Positions 1 through 6,724 of a stretch of 6,938 nt of DNA are shown here, in pieces. The stretch comes from Planococcaceae bacterium UBA3378 (GTDB taxonomy: Bacteria; Bacillota; Bacilli; Bacillales_A; Planococcaceae): assembly GCA_002359075.1 (NCBI GenBank), contig DEQA01000150.1, forward strand, positions 1 to 6,938. Direction: 5' to 3'. A model generated the notes under the pieces. That model ran no database searches. It worked only from the letters and a program-made list of their open reading frames with translations, and had not been told where the DNA came from. Each line of letters opens with the position of its first letter. Position 1 is the first letter of the stretch. Both the position numbers and the translations under genes were made by a program.

Positions 1-1325
1 TCTTTTAATTTACATGGATATAAGCCTAGACGCAGTGTACCGCCAAGATCGATATCCTCTGATTGATCTGGAAGGAAATCGATGATTGGATATGGTGTGT
101 CTTTATCCAGCTCTGTTGAATGTGCACCTTGTAAGCCTAATACATTGCGCGCAAATTCTACTGTCGCCAATTGCATACCTAGACAAATACCGAAGAACGG
201 CACATCGTTTTCACGTGCATAGCGGATCGCCTCGATTTTCCCTTCTACCCCGCGGTCTCCAAAGCCGCCTGGCACTAGGATACCGTCTGCTTGTCCAAGC
301 AGCTGATCTACATTTTCTGCTGTCACATCTTCTGCATTTACCCAGTCGATTTCGATATCAGAATCATATACATAGCCTGCGTGCTTTAATGCTTCTGCTA
401 CGGAAATATAAGCATCCTGCAGCTCCACATATTTCCCTACAAGCGCAATGCGTGTTTTATTTGTCAGGTTTTTCACCTTTTCCACAAGCTCTTTCCAGTC
501 AGACATATCTGCTTCCGGCGCTTGGATACCAAAGTGCTCCAGTACGATATCATCAAAGTCCTGTGCATGCAGATTAAGCGGTACTTCATATAAATGCTCT
601 GCATCACGCGATTCAATAATTTCATGCGGCTGCACGTCACAGAATAATGCCAGTTTATCTTTCATTTCCTGTGAAACGGCCTGCTCTGTACGAACAACGA
701 TAATATTCGGCTGGATACCTAACGAACGCAGCTCTTTTACCGAGTGCTGTGTCGGTTTTGTTTTCATTTCCCCTGCTGCTTTGATGTAAGGGATTAATGT
801 ACAGTGAACATACATCACATTGTTATGGCCAAGATTTGTTTTCATTTGGCGAATCGCTTCCAAAAACGGCAGTGATTCAATATCCCCTACTGTACCGCCA
901 ACTTCTGTAATCACTACATCAGCATTTGTTTCGCGGCCTGCGCGTTGGATCCGGTCTTTGATTTCATTTGTAATGTGAGGAATGACTTGAACAGTACCAC
1001 CGTTATAATCACCACGGCGTTCTTTTTGCAGAACGGATTGATATACACGGCCTGATGTCACTGTTGAGTGCTTTCCTAAATTGATGTCGATGAAACGCTC
1101 GTAGTGACCTAAGTCCAAATCTGCTTCTGCACCATCATCTGTTACGAATACTTCACCATGCTGGTATGGACTCATTGTACCCGGGTCAATGTTTAAGTAC
1201 GGATCAAATTTTTGAATAGTTACTTCCAGACCGCGGTTTTTTAGTAAACGCCCTAAAGAGGCAGCAACGATTCCTTTCCCAAGCGACGAAACAACCCCAC
1301 CCGTTACGAAAATATACTTTGTCAT
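1..1325 (-). CDS. pyrG: CTP synthase (glutamine-hydrolysing), 3'-truncated by window edge
   Basis: Makes CTP from UTP, ATP and glutamine, the last step of de novo pyrimidine nucleotide synthesis, in the cytoplasm. The ATG at 1325 follows AAGGAGGA by about 8 nt and opens [19 protein letters not shown], the classic N-terminus with the ATP-binding loop (SSLGKG, residues 13-18). The frame stays open for 441 codons to the window edge and is still in family register there ([18 protein letters not shown]). The synthetase domain spans roughly residues 1-267. The class I glutamine amidotransferase domain follows, with PGGFGDRG at 352-359 and the nucleophile Cys381 in FGICLGMQ. The family is about 535 residues long, so roughly 94 are missing, including the catalytic His and Glu of the amidotransferase triad. 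The gene has its own promoter and an attenuator leader, and lies downstream of rpoE as in other Bacillales. Identification is certain. Confidence 0.97.
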   Translation of the reverse strand, partial: MTKYIFVTGGVVSSLGKGIVAASLGRLLKNRGLEVTIQKFDPYLNIDPGTMSPYQHGEVFVTDDGAEADLDLGHYERFIDINLGKHSTVTSGRVYQSVLQKERRGDYNGGTVQVIPHITNEIKDRIQRAGRETNADVVITEVGGTVGDIESLPFLEAIRQMKTNLGHNNVMYVHCTLIPYIKAAGEMKTKPTQHSVKELRSLGIQPNIIVVRTEQAVSQEMKDKLALFCDVQPHEIIESRDAEHLYEVPLNLHAQDFDDIVLEHFGIQAPEADMSDWKELVEKVKNLTNKTRIALVGKYVELQDAYISVAEALKHAGYVYDSDIEIDWVNAEDVTAENVDQLLGQADGILVPGGFGDRGVEGKIEAIRYARENDVPFFGICLGMQLATVEFARNVLGLQGAHSTELDKDTPYPIIDFLPDQSEDIDLGGTLRLGLYPCKLK

Positions 1326-1500
1326 TCTAAATTCCTCCTTAAAAATTGGAAAGGCATATGCCGGCCAAAAAGGGCCTTCACAATGCCTTTTTTAATAGGG
1401 GTAGGAAGAGAATTCCCTTCCTATTTCAGCACCTCAAAATCAACCAATGGCAGGCAACACGAGGTGTTACTTATACTGCATGACGAACTTTTGCTATAAA
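1326..1500 (-). other. Distal pyrG leader with inverted repeats, no gene
   Basis: This stretch between the attenuator and the pyrG start has no credible ORF. Nearest pyrG, AAAGGCAT (1350-1357) and ATGCCTTT (1383-1390) form an 8-bp outer stem, with GGCC (1363-1366) and GGCC (1373-1376) inside it; it ends about 10 nt before the Shine-Dalgarno sequence at 1333-1340. Further upstream AACAC/GTGTT (1456-1460/1464-1468) can form a small hairpin. The segment GAGGTG (1461-1466) can instead pair with CACCTC (1430-1435), which would exclude that hairpin. AGGAAG/CTTCCT (around 1403-1422) is a third short repeat. These may affect mRNA stability or translation; no known riboswitch class is recognisable. 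Confidence 0.45.
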
Positions 1501-1540
1501 AAATAAAAAACGCCCCTCCTGCACACAAGCAGGGGGAGCG
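1501..1540 (-). terminator. Intrinsic terminator inside the pyrG leader
   Basis: On the minus strand the arms CGCTCCCCCTGC (1540-1529) and GCAGGAGGGGCG (1522-1511) form a 12-position stem with a 6-nt loop. The stem has one U-G wobble and one C-A mismatch. A run TTTTTTATTT (1510-1501) follows, as expected of a factor-independent terminator. It lies upstream of pyrG and downstream of the pyrG promoter, so it acts as an attenuator and does not end rpoE. The slight imperfection of the stem may help an added G run outcompete it; that is inference. Confidence 0.85.
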
Positions 1541-1578
1541 TATAACTTATACGGTCATTCTCCTTTTTAAAGGAGCCC
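1501..1578 (-). promoter_or_regulatory. pyrG leader attenuator (reiterative-transcription type)
   Basis: The likely transcript starts at 1578 with GGGCUCC. About 40 nt later comes an intrinsic terminator whose 5' arm is C-rich (CGCUCCCCCUGC, 1540-1529). In B. subtilis pyrG, RNA starting GGGC slips at low CTP, adds extra G residues at the 5' end, and the G run pairs with the C/U-rich terminator arm, so transcription continues into pyrG. Both key elements are present here in the right order and next to the right gene. Seen: the initial GGGC, the pyrimidine run CUCCCCCU, the terminator and pyrG downstream. Inferred: the start site and the slippage itself. Two extra inverted repeats lie between start and terminator: 1560-1575 (CTCCTTT/AAAGGAG) and 1540-1552 (GTATAA/TTATAC). 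Confidence 0.82.
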
Positions 1579-1585
1579 AAGTAAA

Positions 1586-1614
1586 AGATTATACGGAAGT
1601 GAAAAAGAAGTCAA
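1586..1614 (-). promoter_or_regulatory. pyrG promoter (sigma-A type)
   Basis: The -35 is TTGACT (1614-1609). Two overlapping -10 readings exist. TATAAT (1593-1588) is the perfect hexamer, but gives a 15-bp spacer and leaves 9 nt to the GGGC at 1578. TAATCT (1591-1586) is a poorer hexamer, but gives a 17-bp spacer and 7 nt to GGGC, which fits the expected start better. I favour TAATCT as the working element. Either way the promoter lies between the rpoE terminator and the leader attenuator, giving pyrG its own transcription start. Confidence 0.78.
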
Positions 1615-1628
1615 GCACTTTTACCTTG

Positions 1629-1647
1629 AAGATGTTCGCAACATCTT
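1629..1647. repeat. Perfect inverted repeat upstream of the pyrG promoter
   Basis: AAGATGTT-CGC-AACATCTT is an 8-bp perfect inverted repeat with a 3-nt centre, ending 15 bp upstream of the pyrG -35 hexamer. On neither strand is it followed by a T-run, so it is a poor terminator. Its position would suit a regulator operator, but no known operator consensus is recognised. It could also be a remnant hairpin at the end of the rpoE transcript. Confidence 0.4.
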
Positions 1648-1716
1648 TAACCAAAACAGGAAATAAGCCTGCGCCCGGAAAGCCGCCTACAGCAAGATAG
1701 CGCTGTTCTCATAACA

Positions 1717-1745
1717 TAAAAAGCACAGGCGGGATGCCCATGCTT
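1717..1745 (-). terminator. rpoE transcription terminator
   Basis: Starting just after the rpoE stop codons, the minus strand forms a 10-bp stem (1745-1736 with 1730-1721) of AAGCATGGGC against GCCTGTGCTT with a 5-nt loop. Two of the pairs are G-U wobbles. It ends in five Ts (the two stem-end Ts plus TTT). This separates rpoE transcription from pyrG, which has its own promoter 100 bp further on. Confidence 0.78.
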
Positions 1746-1751
1746 CTATTA

Positions 1752-2330
1752 TTATTTTTCTTCTTCCTCGTCAAGCTCATCAAGGTCATCAAGCTCTTCT
1801 TCTTCATCCTCAATGATGAATTCTTCTTCCTCTTCAGGAATCAGTTCTTCGTCAATATCGGCATCCAGATCCTCGATATCTTCTTCGACAAATTCAAGAG
1901 CATCGACTTCCTCGATTTCGTCCTCTTCTTCATCGTCGTCCGTAAACTCATCGAAGTCTTCATCGAATACGATATCATCCTCATCAAGATCGATGATTTC
2001 GTCCTCATCGTCGATAACTGCTTTTGATTTTTTCTTGCGTGCTTTTACAGTTGGCGCTGTTTCTTCTTCAATTGTCTCCACTTTATACCATTCACGAAGA
2101 CCCCAGCCACTCTCATGGTTTAATAAAAAGCGGCCGTCAATGTTCATATCTGTATAAAATTGGACAAGGCGAGATTGCATTTCCCCATCTGAAAAACCAT
2201 TTAAGCTTTGAACCTCTTTTACTAGATCGGCAAATGCGATGGCAGTTTTCCGTTCTTCTAAAACAGCGTATGCTAAATCAATTAACGATTCTTCTGCTAA
2301 TTGTTCTTTTGTCATTTCACGAAAGTTCAA
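1752..2330 (-). CDS. rpoE: DNA-directed RNA polymerase delta subunit
   Basis: Delta is a Gram-positive accessory subunit of RNA polymerase that aids release from nucleic acid, recycling and sensitivity to initiating NTP level. The N-terminal ~85 residues form the HARE-HTH domain, with the signature QFYTDMNIDGRF (57-68) and GWGLREWY (75-82). A basic tract follows (KARKKKSK, 96-103). Residues 107-191 are a disordered acidic tail in which 57 of 85 residues are Asp or Glu, as in the B. subtilis protein. I start at TTG 2330 (192 aa): its N-terminus lines up residue for residue with the B. subtilis protein, and GAAGGGA lies 10 nt upstream. A GTG at 2339 would give 195 aa, but the same Shine-Dalgarno would then be 1 nt away. 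The gene ends in three consecutive in-frame stops (TAA TAA TAG). It has its own -10 element upstream and a terminator after it. Confidence 0.95.
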   Translation of the reverse strand: MNFREMTKEQLAEESLIDLAYAVLEERKTAIAFADLVKEVQSLNGFSDGEMQSRLVQFYTDMNIDGRFLLNHESGWGLREWYKVETIEEETAPTVKARKKKSKAVIDDEDEIIDLDEDDIVFDEDFDEFTDDDEEEDEIEEVDALEFVEEDIEDLDADIDEELIPEEEEEFIIEDEEEELDDLDELDEEEEK

Positions 2331-2376
2331 ATCGTGCACGTCCCTTCATTTATTACATTTCCTAAGCATAATACCC

Positions 2377-2405
2377 ATTATATACAAACATGATAGTACT
2401 ATGCT
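2377..2405 (-). promoter_or_regulatory. Probable rpoE promoter
   Basis: A perfect -10 hexamer TATAAT (2382-2377) lies about 47 bp upstream of the rpoE start. At 17-bp spacing the -35 would be AGCATA (2405-2400), a poor match to TTGACA. The spacer and -35 edge contain the perfect palindrome ATAGTACTAT (2393-2402). A second repeat, ATAAT/ATTAT (2368-2372/2377-2381), overlaps the -10. The -10 is convincing; the weak -35 leaves some doubt. Readthrough from the small gene upstream is also possible, since no terminator is visible between them. Confidence 0.55.
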
Positions 2406-2409
2406 AGTT

Positions 2410-2568
2410 TCATTTATTGTTTTTTAATTTCGACATTTCTTTCAAGCCGATGTAAAAGAAAAGTGCAGACAAAACCAACAGCGGAATCGACGCTAATTGT
2501 TCATTATAAAGGAAATAGGTGGCCGTTAGACAACAAAATATGATGATATATTTTACTTGTGATATCAC
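2410..2568 (-). CDS. Small two-helix membrane protein of unknown function
   Basis: A 52-residue protein that I do not recognise. The GTG start at 2568 is chosen because AAGGGAGGTG (2584-2575) places a near-perfect GGAGG 8 nt upstream. A longer ATG reading from 2652 would bury this site inside the coding region and add a polar, Cys-containing leader. The protein reads MISQVKY, then a hydrophobic segment at about residues 8-20 (IIIFCCLTATYFLY), a short acidic turn (NEQLAS), a second hydrophobic segment at about 27-41 (IPLLVLSALFFYIGL), and a basic tail (KEMSKLKNNK). This predicts a helical hairpin with a positively charged, probably cytoplasmic C-terminus. It lies between icmF and rpoE. A function cannot be assigned; an uncharacterised membrane protein is the honest label. 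Confidence 0.68.
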   Translation of the reverse strand: MISQVKYIIIFCCLTATYFLYNEQLASIPLLVLSALFFYIGLKEMSKLKNNK

Positions 2569-2599
2569 TTCTGCCACCTCCCTTGCTGACTTTACATCC

Positions 2600-2605
2600 A
2601 GTATA
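2600..2605 (-). promoter_or_regulatory. Possible -10 element for the small membrane protein gene
   Basis: TATACT (2605-2600), preceded by TTTTG, lies 32 bp upstream of the GTG start at 2568. No good -35 is seen at 16-18 bp spacing, so this is a weak call. The alternative is that the small gene is transcribed by readthrough from icmF. Confidence 0.25.
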
Positions 2606-2659
2606 CAAAACTTTGACAGACCCGTCGTGCAAAAAGTATGCCAACATAACAAGCTAGCA

Positions 2660-2694
2660 GCAGGCTGGACGGGAAGTACTCCATGCCCAGCCGC
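2660..2694 (-). terminator. Weak terminator-like hairpin after icmF
   Basis: Starting a few bases after the icmF stop, GGCTGG/CCAGCC (2692-2687 with 2668-2663) forms a 6-bp GC-rich stem. It extends by GC pairs across a single bulge and contains a short inner GGA/TCC stem. The following minus-strand bases (TGCTGCTAGCTTGTT) hold no real T-run, so termination may be inefficient and some transcripts could continue into the small gene and rpoE. Confidence 0.4.
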
Positions 2695-2699
2695 TTATT

Positions 2700-5600
2700 T
2701 TACATATTGCGGCGGTATTGACCGCCTACTTCATACAGCGCATGCGTAATCTGGCCAAGACTTGCCACCTTAACCGACTCCATCAGCTCTTCGAAAATAT
2801 TTCCTCCTGTCACAGCTGCCTGCTTCAACCGGTTGAGCGCCTCTATCTTCTTGTCTCCGTGGCGCTTTTGGAATGCCTTCAAATTGGTGATTTGCGCATC
2901 CTTTTCTTCCTTGGAGGCACGTGCAATTTGCATCGAGTTAATGTCTTCATCAGATGGCGGATTCGGGTTTAAGTATGTGTTCACCCCGATGATCGGCAGC
3001 TCCCCCGAATGTTTCAAATGCTCGTAATACATGGACTCCTCTTGGATTTTACCGCGCTGGTACTGCGTTTCCATGGCGCCAAGCACGCCGCCGCGGTCAT
3101 TGATGCGGTCGAATTCATCGAGCACCGCCTGCTCCACAAGATCTGTCAGCTCTTCAATGATAAATGCCCCTTGAAGCGGATTTTCATTTTTCGTCAGACC
3201 ATGCTCCTTTGTAATAATCATTTGGATGGCCATCGCCCGCCGCACCGATTCTTCTGTCGGTGTTGTAATCGCCTCATCGTACGCATTGGTATGAAGGGAA
3301 TTACAGTTATCATGCAGTGCCATTAAAGCTTGCAGCGTTGTACGAATATCATTGAAATCGATTTCCTGTGCATGCAGGCTGCGCCCTGACGTTTGAATAT
3401 GGTATTTCAGCTTTTGTGAGCGTTCGTTCGCACCGTATTTATCCCGCATCACAATCGCCCAAATACGGCGTGCTACACGGCCGATTACCGTATATTCCGG
3501 ATCCAGACCGTTTGAGAAGAAGAACGATAAGTTTGGGGCAAAGTCATCAATATGCATACCTCGGCTTAAATAGTACTCCACATACGTAAAGCCGTTTGCG
3601 AGCGTAAAGGCCAGCTGGGAAATTGGATTTGCCCCGGCTTCGGCAATATGATAGCCCGAAATGGAGACGGAATAGTAATTACGTACTTTGTGGTCGATGA
3701 AATACTGTTGAATATCCCCCATCATACGCAGCGCAAACTCTGTCGAGAAAATACATGTATTCTGCCCTTGATCCTCTTTTAAAATGTCCGCCTGTACGGT
3801 ACCACGGACAACTTGCAGCGTCTTTTCCCGTGTGTCCGTAAATTCCTCCACCGTTAAAGGACGGCCGAGCTCTTCTTCACGCTTGCGCACCTGCTGGTCA
3901 ATCGCCGTATTCATAAACATCGCAAGGATGATTGGTGCGGGTCCGTTAATTGTCATCGACACAGATGTGCTTGGGGCACATAAATCAAACCCGTCATATA
4001 GTTTTTTCATATCATCTAGCGTACAAATACTTACCCCTGATTCCCCTACCTTCCCGTAAATATCAGGACGGATATGCGGGTCTTCCCCGTATAAGGTTAC
4101 CGAGTCAAACGCTGTTGACAGACGCTTTGCATCATCGTCTTTCGATAAATAGTGGAAGCGTTTATTCGTACGCTCGGGTGTCCCTTCCCCGGCAAATTGG
4201 CGTTTCGGATCTTCCCCTTCGCGTTTAAACGGAAACACCCCCGCTGTATAAGGGAATGATCCCGGTACATTTTCTGCATATACCCACCGCAGGATCTCCC
4301 CGTAATCTTCAAACTTCGGCAGGGCGACTTTCGGAATTTTCGTACCGGATAAAGAGGTTGTTGTCAGGATCGTGCGGATTTCCTTATCACGAATCTTTGT
4401 CACATACTCATCACCGCTATATGCTTCCTTCACCTTTTTCCAGTTGTCGAGAATTTTCTTCGATTCTGTCGTAAGCTCTTCACGGACACCGTTAATTAAT
4501 GAAGTAATGGAAGCGATGAGCGCGTCTTCTCCTGCAGGGAGCTGCTTTACTGTTCCTTCCAGCTGGTATAGCTTGCGTGCCAGCTCCACCTGCTGTGCTG
4601 CCCGCTTATGGTAACCGCGCACTGCATCTGTAATTTCACGTAAATAGTAGCGGCGGTCATTTGGGATAATGACATCTTGTTTTTGGGTCTTAATCGATTC
4701 CTCATAGGATGTCTCCCAATGATAGCCGCACTTTTCATTGATCAAGCGTACAAGTGCTGCAAACAATGAGTTTGTTCCTTTGTCATTAAATTGGGAGGCA
4801 ATTGTGCCGTATACGGGCATGTCATCTAAATTGGTATCCCACATTTCACGCGAACGCTGCATTTGCTTTTGCACTTGGCGAAGCGCATCCTCAGAACCTT
4901 TCCGTTCGAATTTATTGATGGCAATGACATCTGCATAATCGATCATATCGATTTTCTCAAGCTGTGTCGGTGCGCCGAATTCGCTTGTCATTACATACAT
5001 GGATAGGTCCGTATATTTCGTAATTTCCGCATCCCCCTGCCCGATACCGCTTGTTTCGACGATGACCAGATCATAGCCAGCCGCTTTCACCACGTCCAGT
5101 ACATCTCCAATGGATGCCGACAGCTCCGTGCGCGAGCCGCGTGTAGCCAAGCTGCGCATATATACTCTGTTATTGAAAATGGCATTCATGCGGATCCGGT
5201 CCCCAAGAAGTGCACCGCCTGTTTTTTGCTTTGTCGGATCGACTGAGACAATGGCTACCCGTTTATCCGGGAACTCGTGTAAGAAACGGCGGATCAGCTC
5301 ATCTGTCAGCGAGGATTTCCCTGCGCCCCCTGTACCTGTAATACCGAGCACCGGTGTTTTTTTTGATTTTGCCCTTGCCGCATTCAGCAGCGCCTCTACA
5401 CCTTCTCCACCTGCTTCTGCCGCCGTAATCAGATTCGCTAAAATTTCCGGTGTTTCGGTTGTCAGCTTCTCCAGTTTTTCCAAATAGTCACCCTTTAATG
5501 TGGAGAAATCTGCCCCCTTCATTTTTTCATTGATCATCCCCTGTAAACCAAGACGACGGCCATCTTCCGGTGAGAAGATGCCGTTAATTCCGTAATCATG

Positions 5601-5978
5601 CAGCTCCTGGATTTCGCGCGGCAAAATTACCCCGCCGCCGCCGCCGTAGATTTTAATATGCGGCGCCCCTTTTTCCCGAAGCAGATCGTACATATATTTG
5701 AAGTATTCCATATGGCCGCCCTGGTAGCTTGATAATGCAATTCCCTGCGCATCTTCCTGAATGGCCGCATTGACGACTTCCTCTACAGAACGGTTATGTC
5801 CTAGATGAATGACTTCTGCACCGCTCGATTGCAAAATCCGGCGCATAATATTGACTGACACATCATGCCCATCAAACAGGCTCGACGCCGTGACAAAGCG
5901 GACATGGTTTTTCGGCTTGTATACTTTCACCTTTGTTTCAACTGGCTGCTCAACTTTTGTCTCTACCTCTGTTGTCAT
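2700..5978 (-). CDS. icmF: Fused isobutyryl-CoA mutase with G-protein chaperone domain
   Basis: Adenosylcobalamin-dependent, cytoplasmic; interconverts isobutyryl-CoA and n-butyryl-CoA, linking valine-type branched acyl-CoA to beta-oxidation. It has 1092 residues, close to the ~1,090 usual for IcmF. Order: B12-binding domain (~20-150) with DGHD at 36-39 (His38 is the likely cobalt ligand) and a Gly run 112-116; MeaB-like GTPase (~205-420) with P-loop GTGGAGKS 215-222, [10 protein letters not shown] 246-255, ETSGIGQGD 308-316 and NKFE 355-358; linker; mutase barrel (~550-1092). In the active site, RQF gives Phe595 where methylmalonyl-CoA mutase has Tyr89, Gln739 replaces its Arg207, and His777 matches His244. 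The Phe/Gln pair marks an isobutyryl-CoA enzyme. The ATG at 5978 follows AAAGGGGAG by 6 nt; an in-frame ATG at 6062 has no ribosome site. Upstream neighbours are a TetR gene and an acyl-CoA dehydrogenase gene. Confidence 0.96.
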   Translation of the reverse strand: MTTEVETKVEQPVETKVKVYKPKNHVRFVTASSLFDGHDVSVNIMRRILQSSGAEVIHLGHNRSVEEVVNAAIQEDAQGIALSSYQGGHMEYFKYMYDLLREKGAPHIKIYGGGGGVILPREIQELHDYGINGIFSPEDGRRLGLQGMINEKMKGADFSTLKGDYLEKLEKLTTETPEILANLITAAEAGGEGVEALLNAARAKSKKTPVLGITGTGGAGKSSLTDELIRRFLHEFPDKRVAIVSVDPTKQKTGGALLGDRIRMNAIFNNRVYMRSLATRGSRTELSASIGDVLDVVKAAGYDLVIVETSGIGQGDAEITKYTDLSMYVMTSEFGAPTQLEKIDMIDYADVIAINKFERKGSEDALRQVQKQMQRSREMWDTNLDDMPVYGTIASQFNDKGTNSLFAALVRLINEKCGYHWETSYEESIKTQKQDVIIPNDRRYYLREITDAVRGYHKRAAQQVELARKLYQLEGTVKQLPAGEDALIASITSLINGVREELTTESKKILDNWKKVKEAYSGDEYVTKIRDKEIRTILTTTSLSGTKIPKVALPKFEDYGEILRWVYAENVPGSFPYTAGVFPFKREGEDPKRQFAGEGTPERTNKRFHYLSKDDDAKRLSTAFDSVTLYGEDPHIRPDIYGKVGESGVSICTLDDMKKLYDGFDLCAPSTSVSMTINGPAPIILAMFMNTAIDQQVRKREEELGRPLTVEEFTDTREKTLQVVRGTVQADILKEDQGQNTCIFSTEFALRMMGDIQQYFIDHKVRNYYSVSISGYHIAEAGANPISQLAFTLANGFTYVEYYLSRGMHIDDFAPNLSFFFSNGLDPEYTVIGRVARRIWAIVMRDKYGANERSQKLKYHIQTSGRSLHAQEIDFNDIRTTLQALMALHDNCNSLHTNAYDEAITTPTEESVRRAMAIQMIITKEHGLTKNENPLQGAFIIEELTDLVEQAVLDEFDRINDRGGVLGAMETQYQRGKIQEESMYYEHLKHSGELPIIGVNTYLNPNPPSDEDINSMQIARASKEEKDAQITNLKAFQKRHGDKKIEALNRLKQAAVTGGNIFEELMESVKVASLGQITHALYEVGGQYRRNM

Positions 5979-6011
5979 ATTGAACTCCCCTTTGTTATGA
6001 AATGTCTCCCA

Positions 6012-6031
6012 ACCCGGTCCCCTTACCGGGT
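6012..6031. repeat. GC-rich inverted repeat upstream of icmF
   Basis: ACCCGGT-CCCCTT-ACCGGGT is a perfect 7-bp inverted repeat with a 6-nt centre, about 20 bp upstream of the icmF Shine-Dalgarno sequence. In RNA it would form a stable hairpin, but no T-run follows, so it is not a terminator. It could be a mRNA-stabilising structure or, as DNA, an operator for the neighbouring TetR protein. Neither is shown by the sequence. Confidence 0.45.
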
Positions 6032-6042
6032 GTAAAGCAAAC

Positions 6043-6084
6043 AGCACCGCCAATTGCTCCAAAACGTATGCAATTAACGGTGCT
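6043..6084 (-). terminator. Long hairpin between tetR and icmF (terminator or attenuator)
   Basis: Starting 4 nt after the tetR stop, AGCACCGTTAATTGC (6084-6070) pairs with GCAATTGGCGGTGCT (6057-6043) over 15 bp, including two U-G wobbles, with a 12-nt loop. The downstream minus strand is only moderately T-rich (GTTTGCTTT). It may act as a partial terminator that sets icmF level relative to tetR, or as a processing or stability element. No sigma-A promoter is seen between it and icmF, so icmF probably depends on readthrough. Confidence 0.5.
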
Positions 6085-6088
6085 CTTC

Positions 6089-6721
6089 TTATTTCTTAAA
6101 ATGCAAAACGCCATGTAAAAATAAATTCGTCTGCAATTCAATATATTCTTCAATTGTATAGCGGTTTTTCAGTGCCCATTTCCGGAATGCCCAAGATTGC
6201 CCCTGAACGACGAGATGATTGGCAGCTAAAAATACTTCTTTTTCATTCAGCTCCAACACGCCGGACTTCACACAGCCGGCTAAAATCTCCTCGAAAATGG
6301 ACACCATCTCGAGCTCCTTGCTCAGTACATACTGCATAGCCTCTTTCGGCAAGGATTTTGTTTCCTGATACATAATCGTGAATTCATCCAGCATCCCATC
6401 AATCAGCAGGAAATACTGGCTGATCGATTCCTTAAACGCTTCTATTGTCCCGGCATTTGTCGGAAAGCGCGTCAGACGGTTTGTCACTTCATTGTAAATA
6501 CTGTCACATACTAAATAAAGAACATCTTCTTTTGTCCGGATATACTCATATAATGTGCCGATACTAAACCCGGCAGCTTTAGCGATTTCCCTTGTCGTAG
6601 CCCGGTGGAAGCCTTTTTCCCGAAATAAATTGACACCTGCACGTACAATTTGCTGTCTGCGGATTTCGATCAGGCTTGCATCTTTGACCGATGTTTCAAC
6701 GCGGATTTTCTTATTTGCCAT
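6089..6721 (-). CDS. TetR/AcrR family transcriptional regulator
   Basis: A 210-residue one-component repressor, typical length for the family. The N-terminal DNA-binding domain spans about residues 20-66: [49 protein letters not shown] in broken-up form shows the helix-turn-helix ([10 protein letters not shown] then [10 protein letters not shown], 42-61) and the trailing KED. The rest (~70-210) is an all-helical ligand and dimerisation domain that cannot be assigned to a ligand by eye. Its place between an acyl-CoA dehydrogenase gene and icmF suggests an acyl-CoA ligand and control of this cluster, by analogy with FadR-type TetR repressors of Bacillales; this is inference. The ATG at 6721 lies 3 bp after the dehydrogenase stop with no Shine-Dalgarno, so translation is probably coupled to the upstream gene. 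No alternative in-frame start with a better site is apparent near the N-terminus. Confidence 0.9.
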   Translation of the reverse strand: MANKKIRVETSVKDASLIEIRRQQIVRAGVNLFREKGFHRATTREIAKAAGFSIGTLYEYIRTKEDVLYLVCDSIYNEVTNRLTRFPTNAGTIEAFKESISQYFLLIDGMLDEFTIMYQETKSLPKEAMQYVLSKELEMVSIFEEILAGCVKSGVLELNEKEVFLAANHLVVQGQSWAFRKWALKNRYTIEEYIELQTNLFLHGVLHFKK

Positions 6722-6724
6722 GCA

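Noticed and set aside
86..789. Two overlapping plus-strand ORFs (86-577 and 448-789)
   Set aside because: They are antisense to well-conserved pyrG codons, have no ribosome site and encode low-complexity or unfamiliar sequence.
1549..1560. Three-codon leader ORF (ATG ACC GTA TAA) after AAGGAG in the pyrG leader
   Set aside because: The ATG is only 1 nt from the GGAG, too close for initiation; the purine run is better explained as the arm of the 1560-1575 inverted repeat.
1734..2365. Plus-strand ORFs rich in Ser, Phe or Leu
   Set aside because: They are antisense shadows of the Asp/Glu-rich rpoE tail; GAA/GAT repeats read backwards give Ser, Phe and Ile codons.
2569..2652. Longer 80-residue version of the small membrane protein from the ATG at 2652
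   Set aside because: It would place the excellent Shine-Dalgarno at 2575-2584 inside the coding region and adds a polar leader unlike the rest.
4097..4738. Minus-strand ORFs of 63-71 residues inside icmF
   Set aside because: They are out-of-frame readings of the continuous icmF coding region, with no start signals or recognisable motifs.
5632..5646. Five CCG triplets in a row, a possible slippage or contingency repeat
   Set aside because: They encode the Gly run (112-116) typical of the B12-binding domain of this family, so coding constraint explains them.
6031..6044. Catabolite-repression (cre)-like sequence TGTAAAGCAAACAG upstream of icmF
   Set aside because: The central CG that CcpA sites need is GC here, so it does not match the consensus.
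5979..6062. 28-residue N-terminal extension of icmF from the ATG at 6062
   Set aside because: There is no ribosome site before 6062, the extension runs through both hairpins, and the ATG at 5978 has a strong Shine-Dalgarno and gives the usual family length.
5979..6088. Cobalamin riboswitch upstream of the B12-dependent icmF
   Set aside because: The gap is only 110 nt and shows no B12-box; the structures are two simple hairpins.
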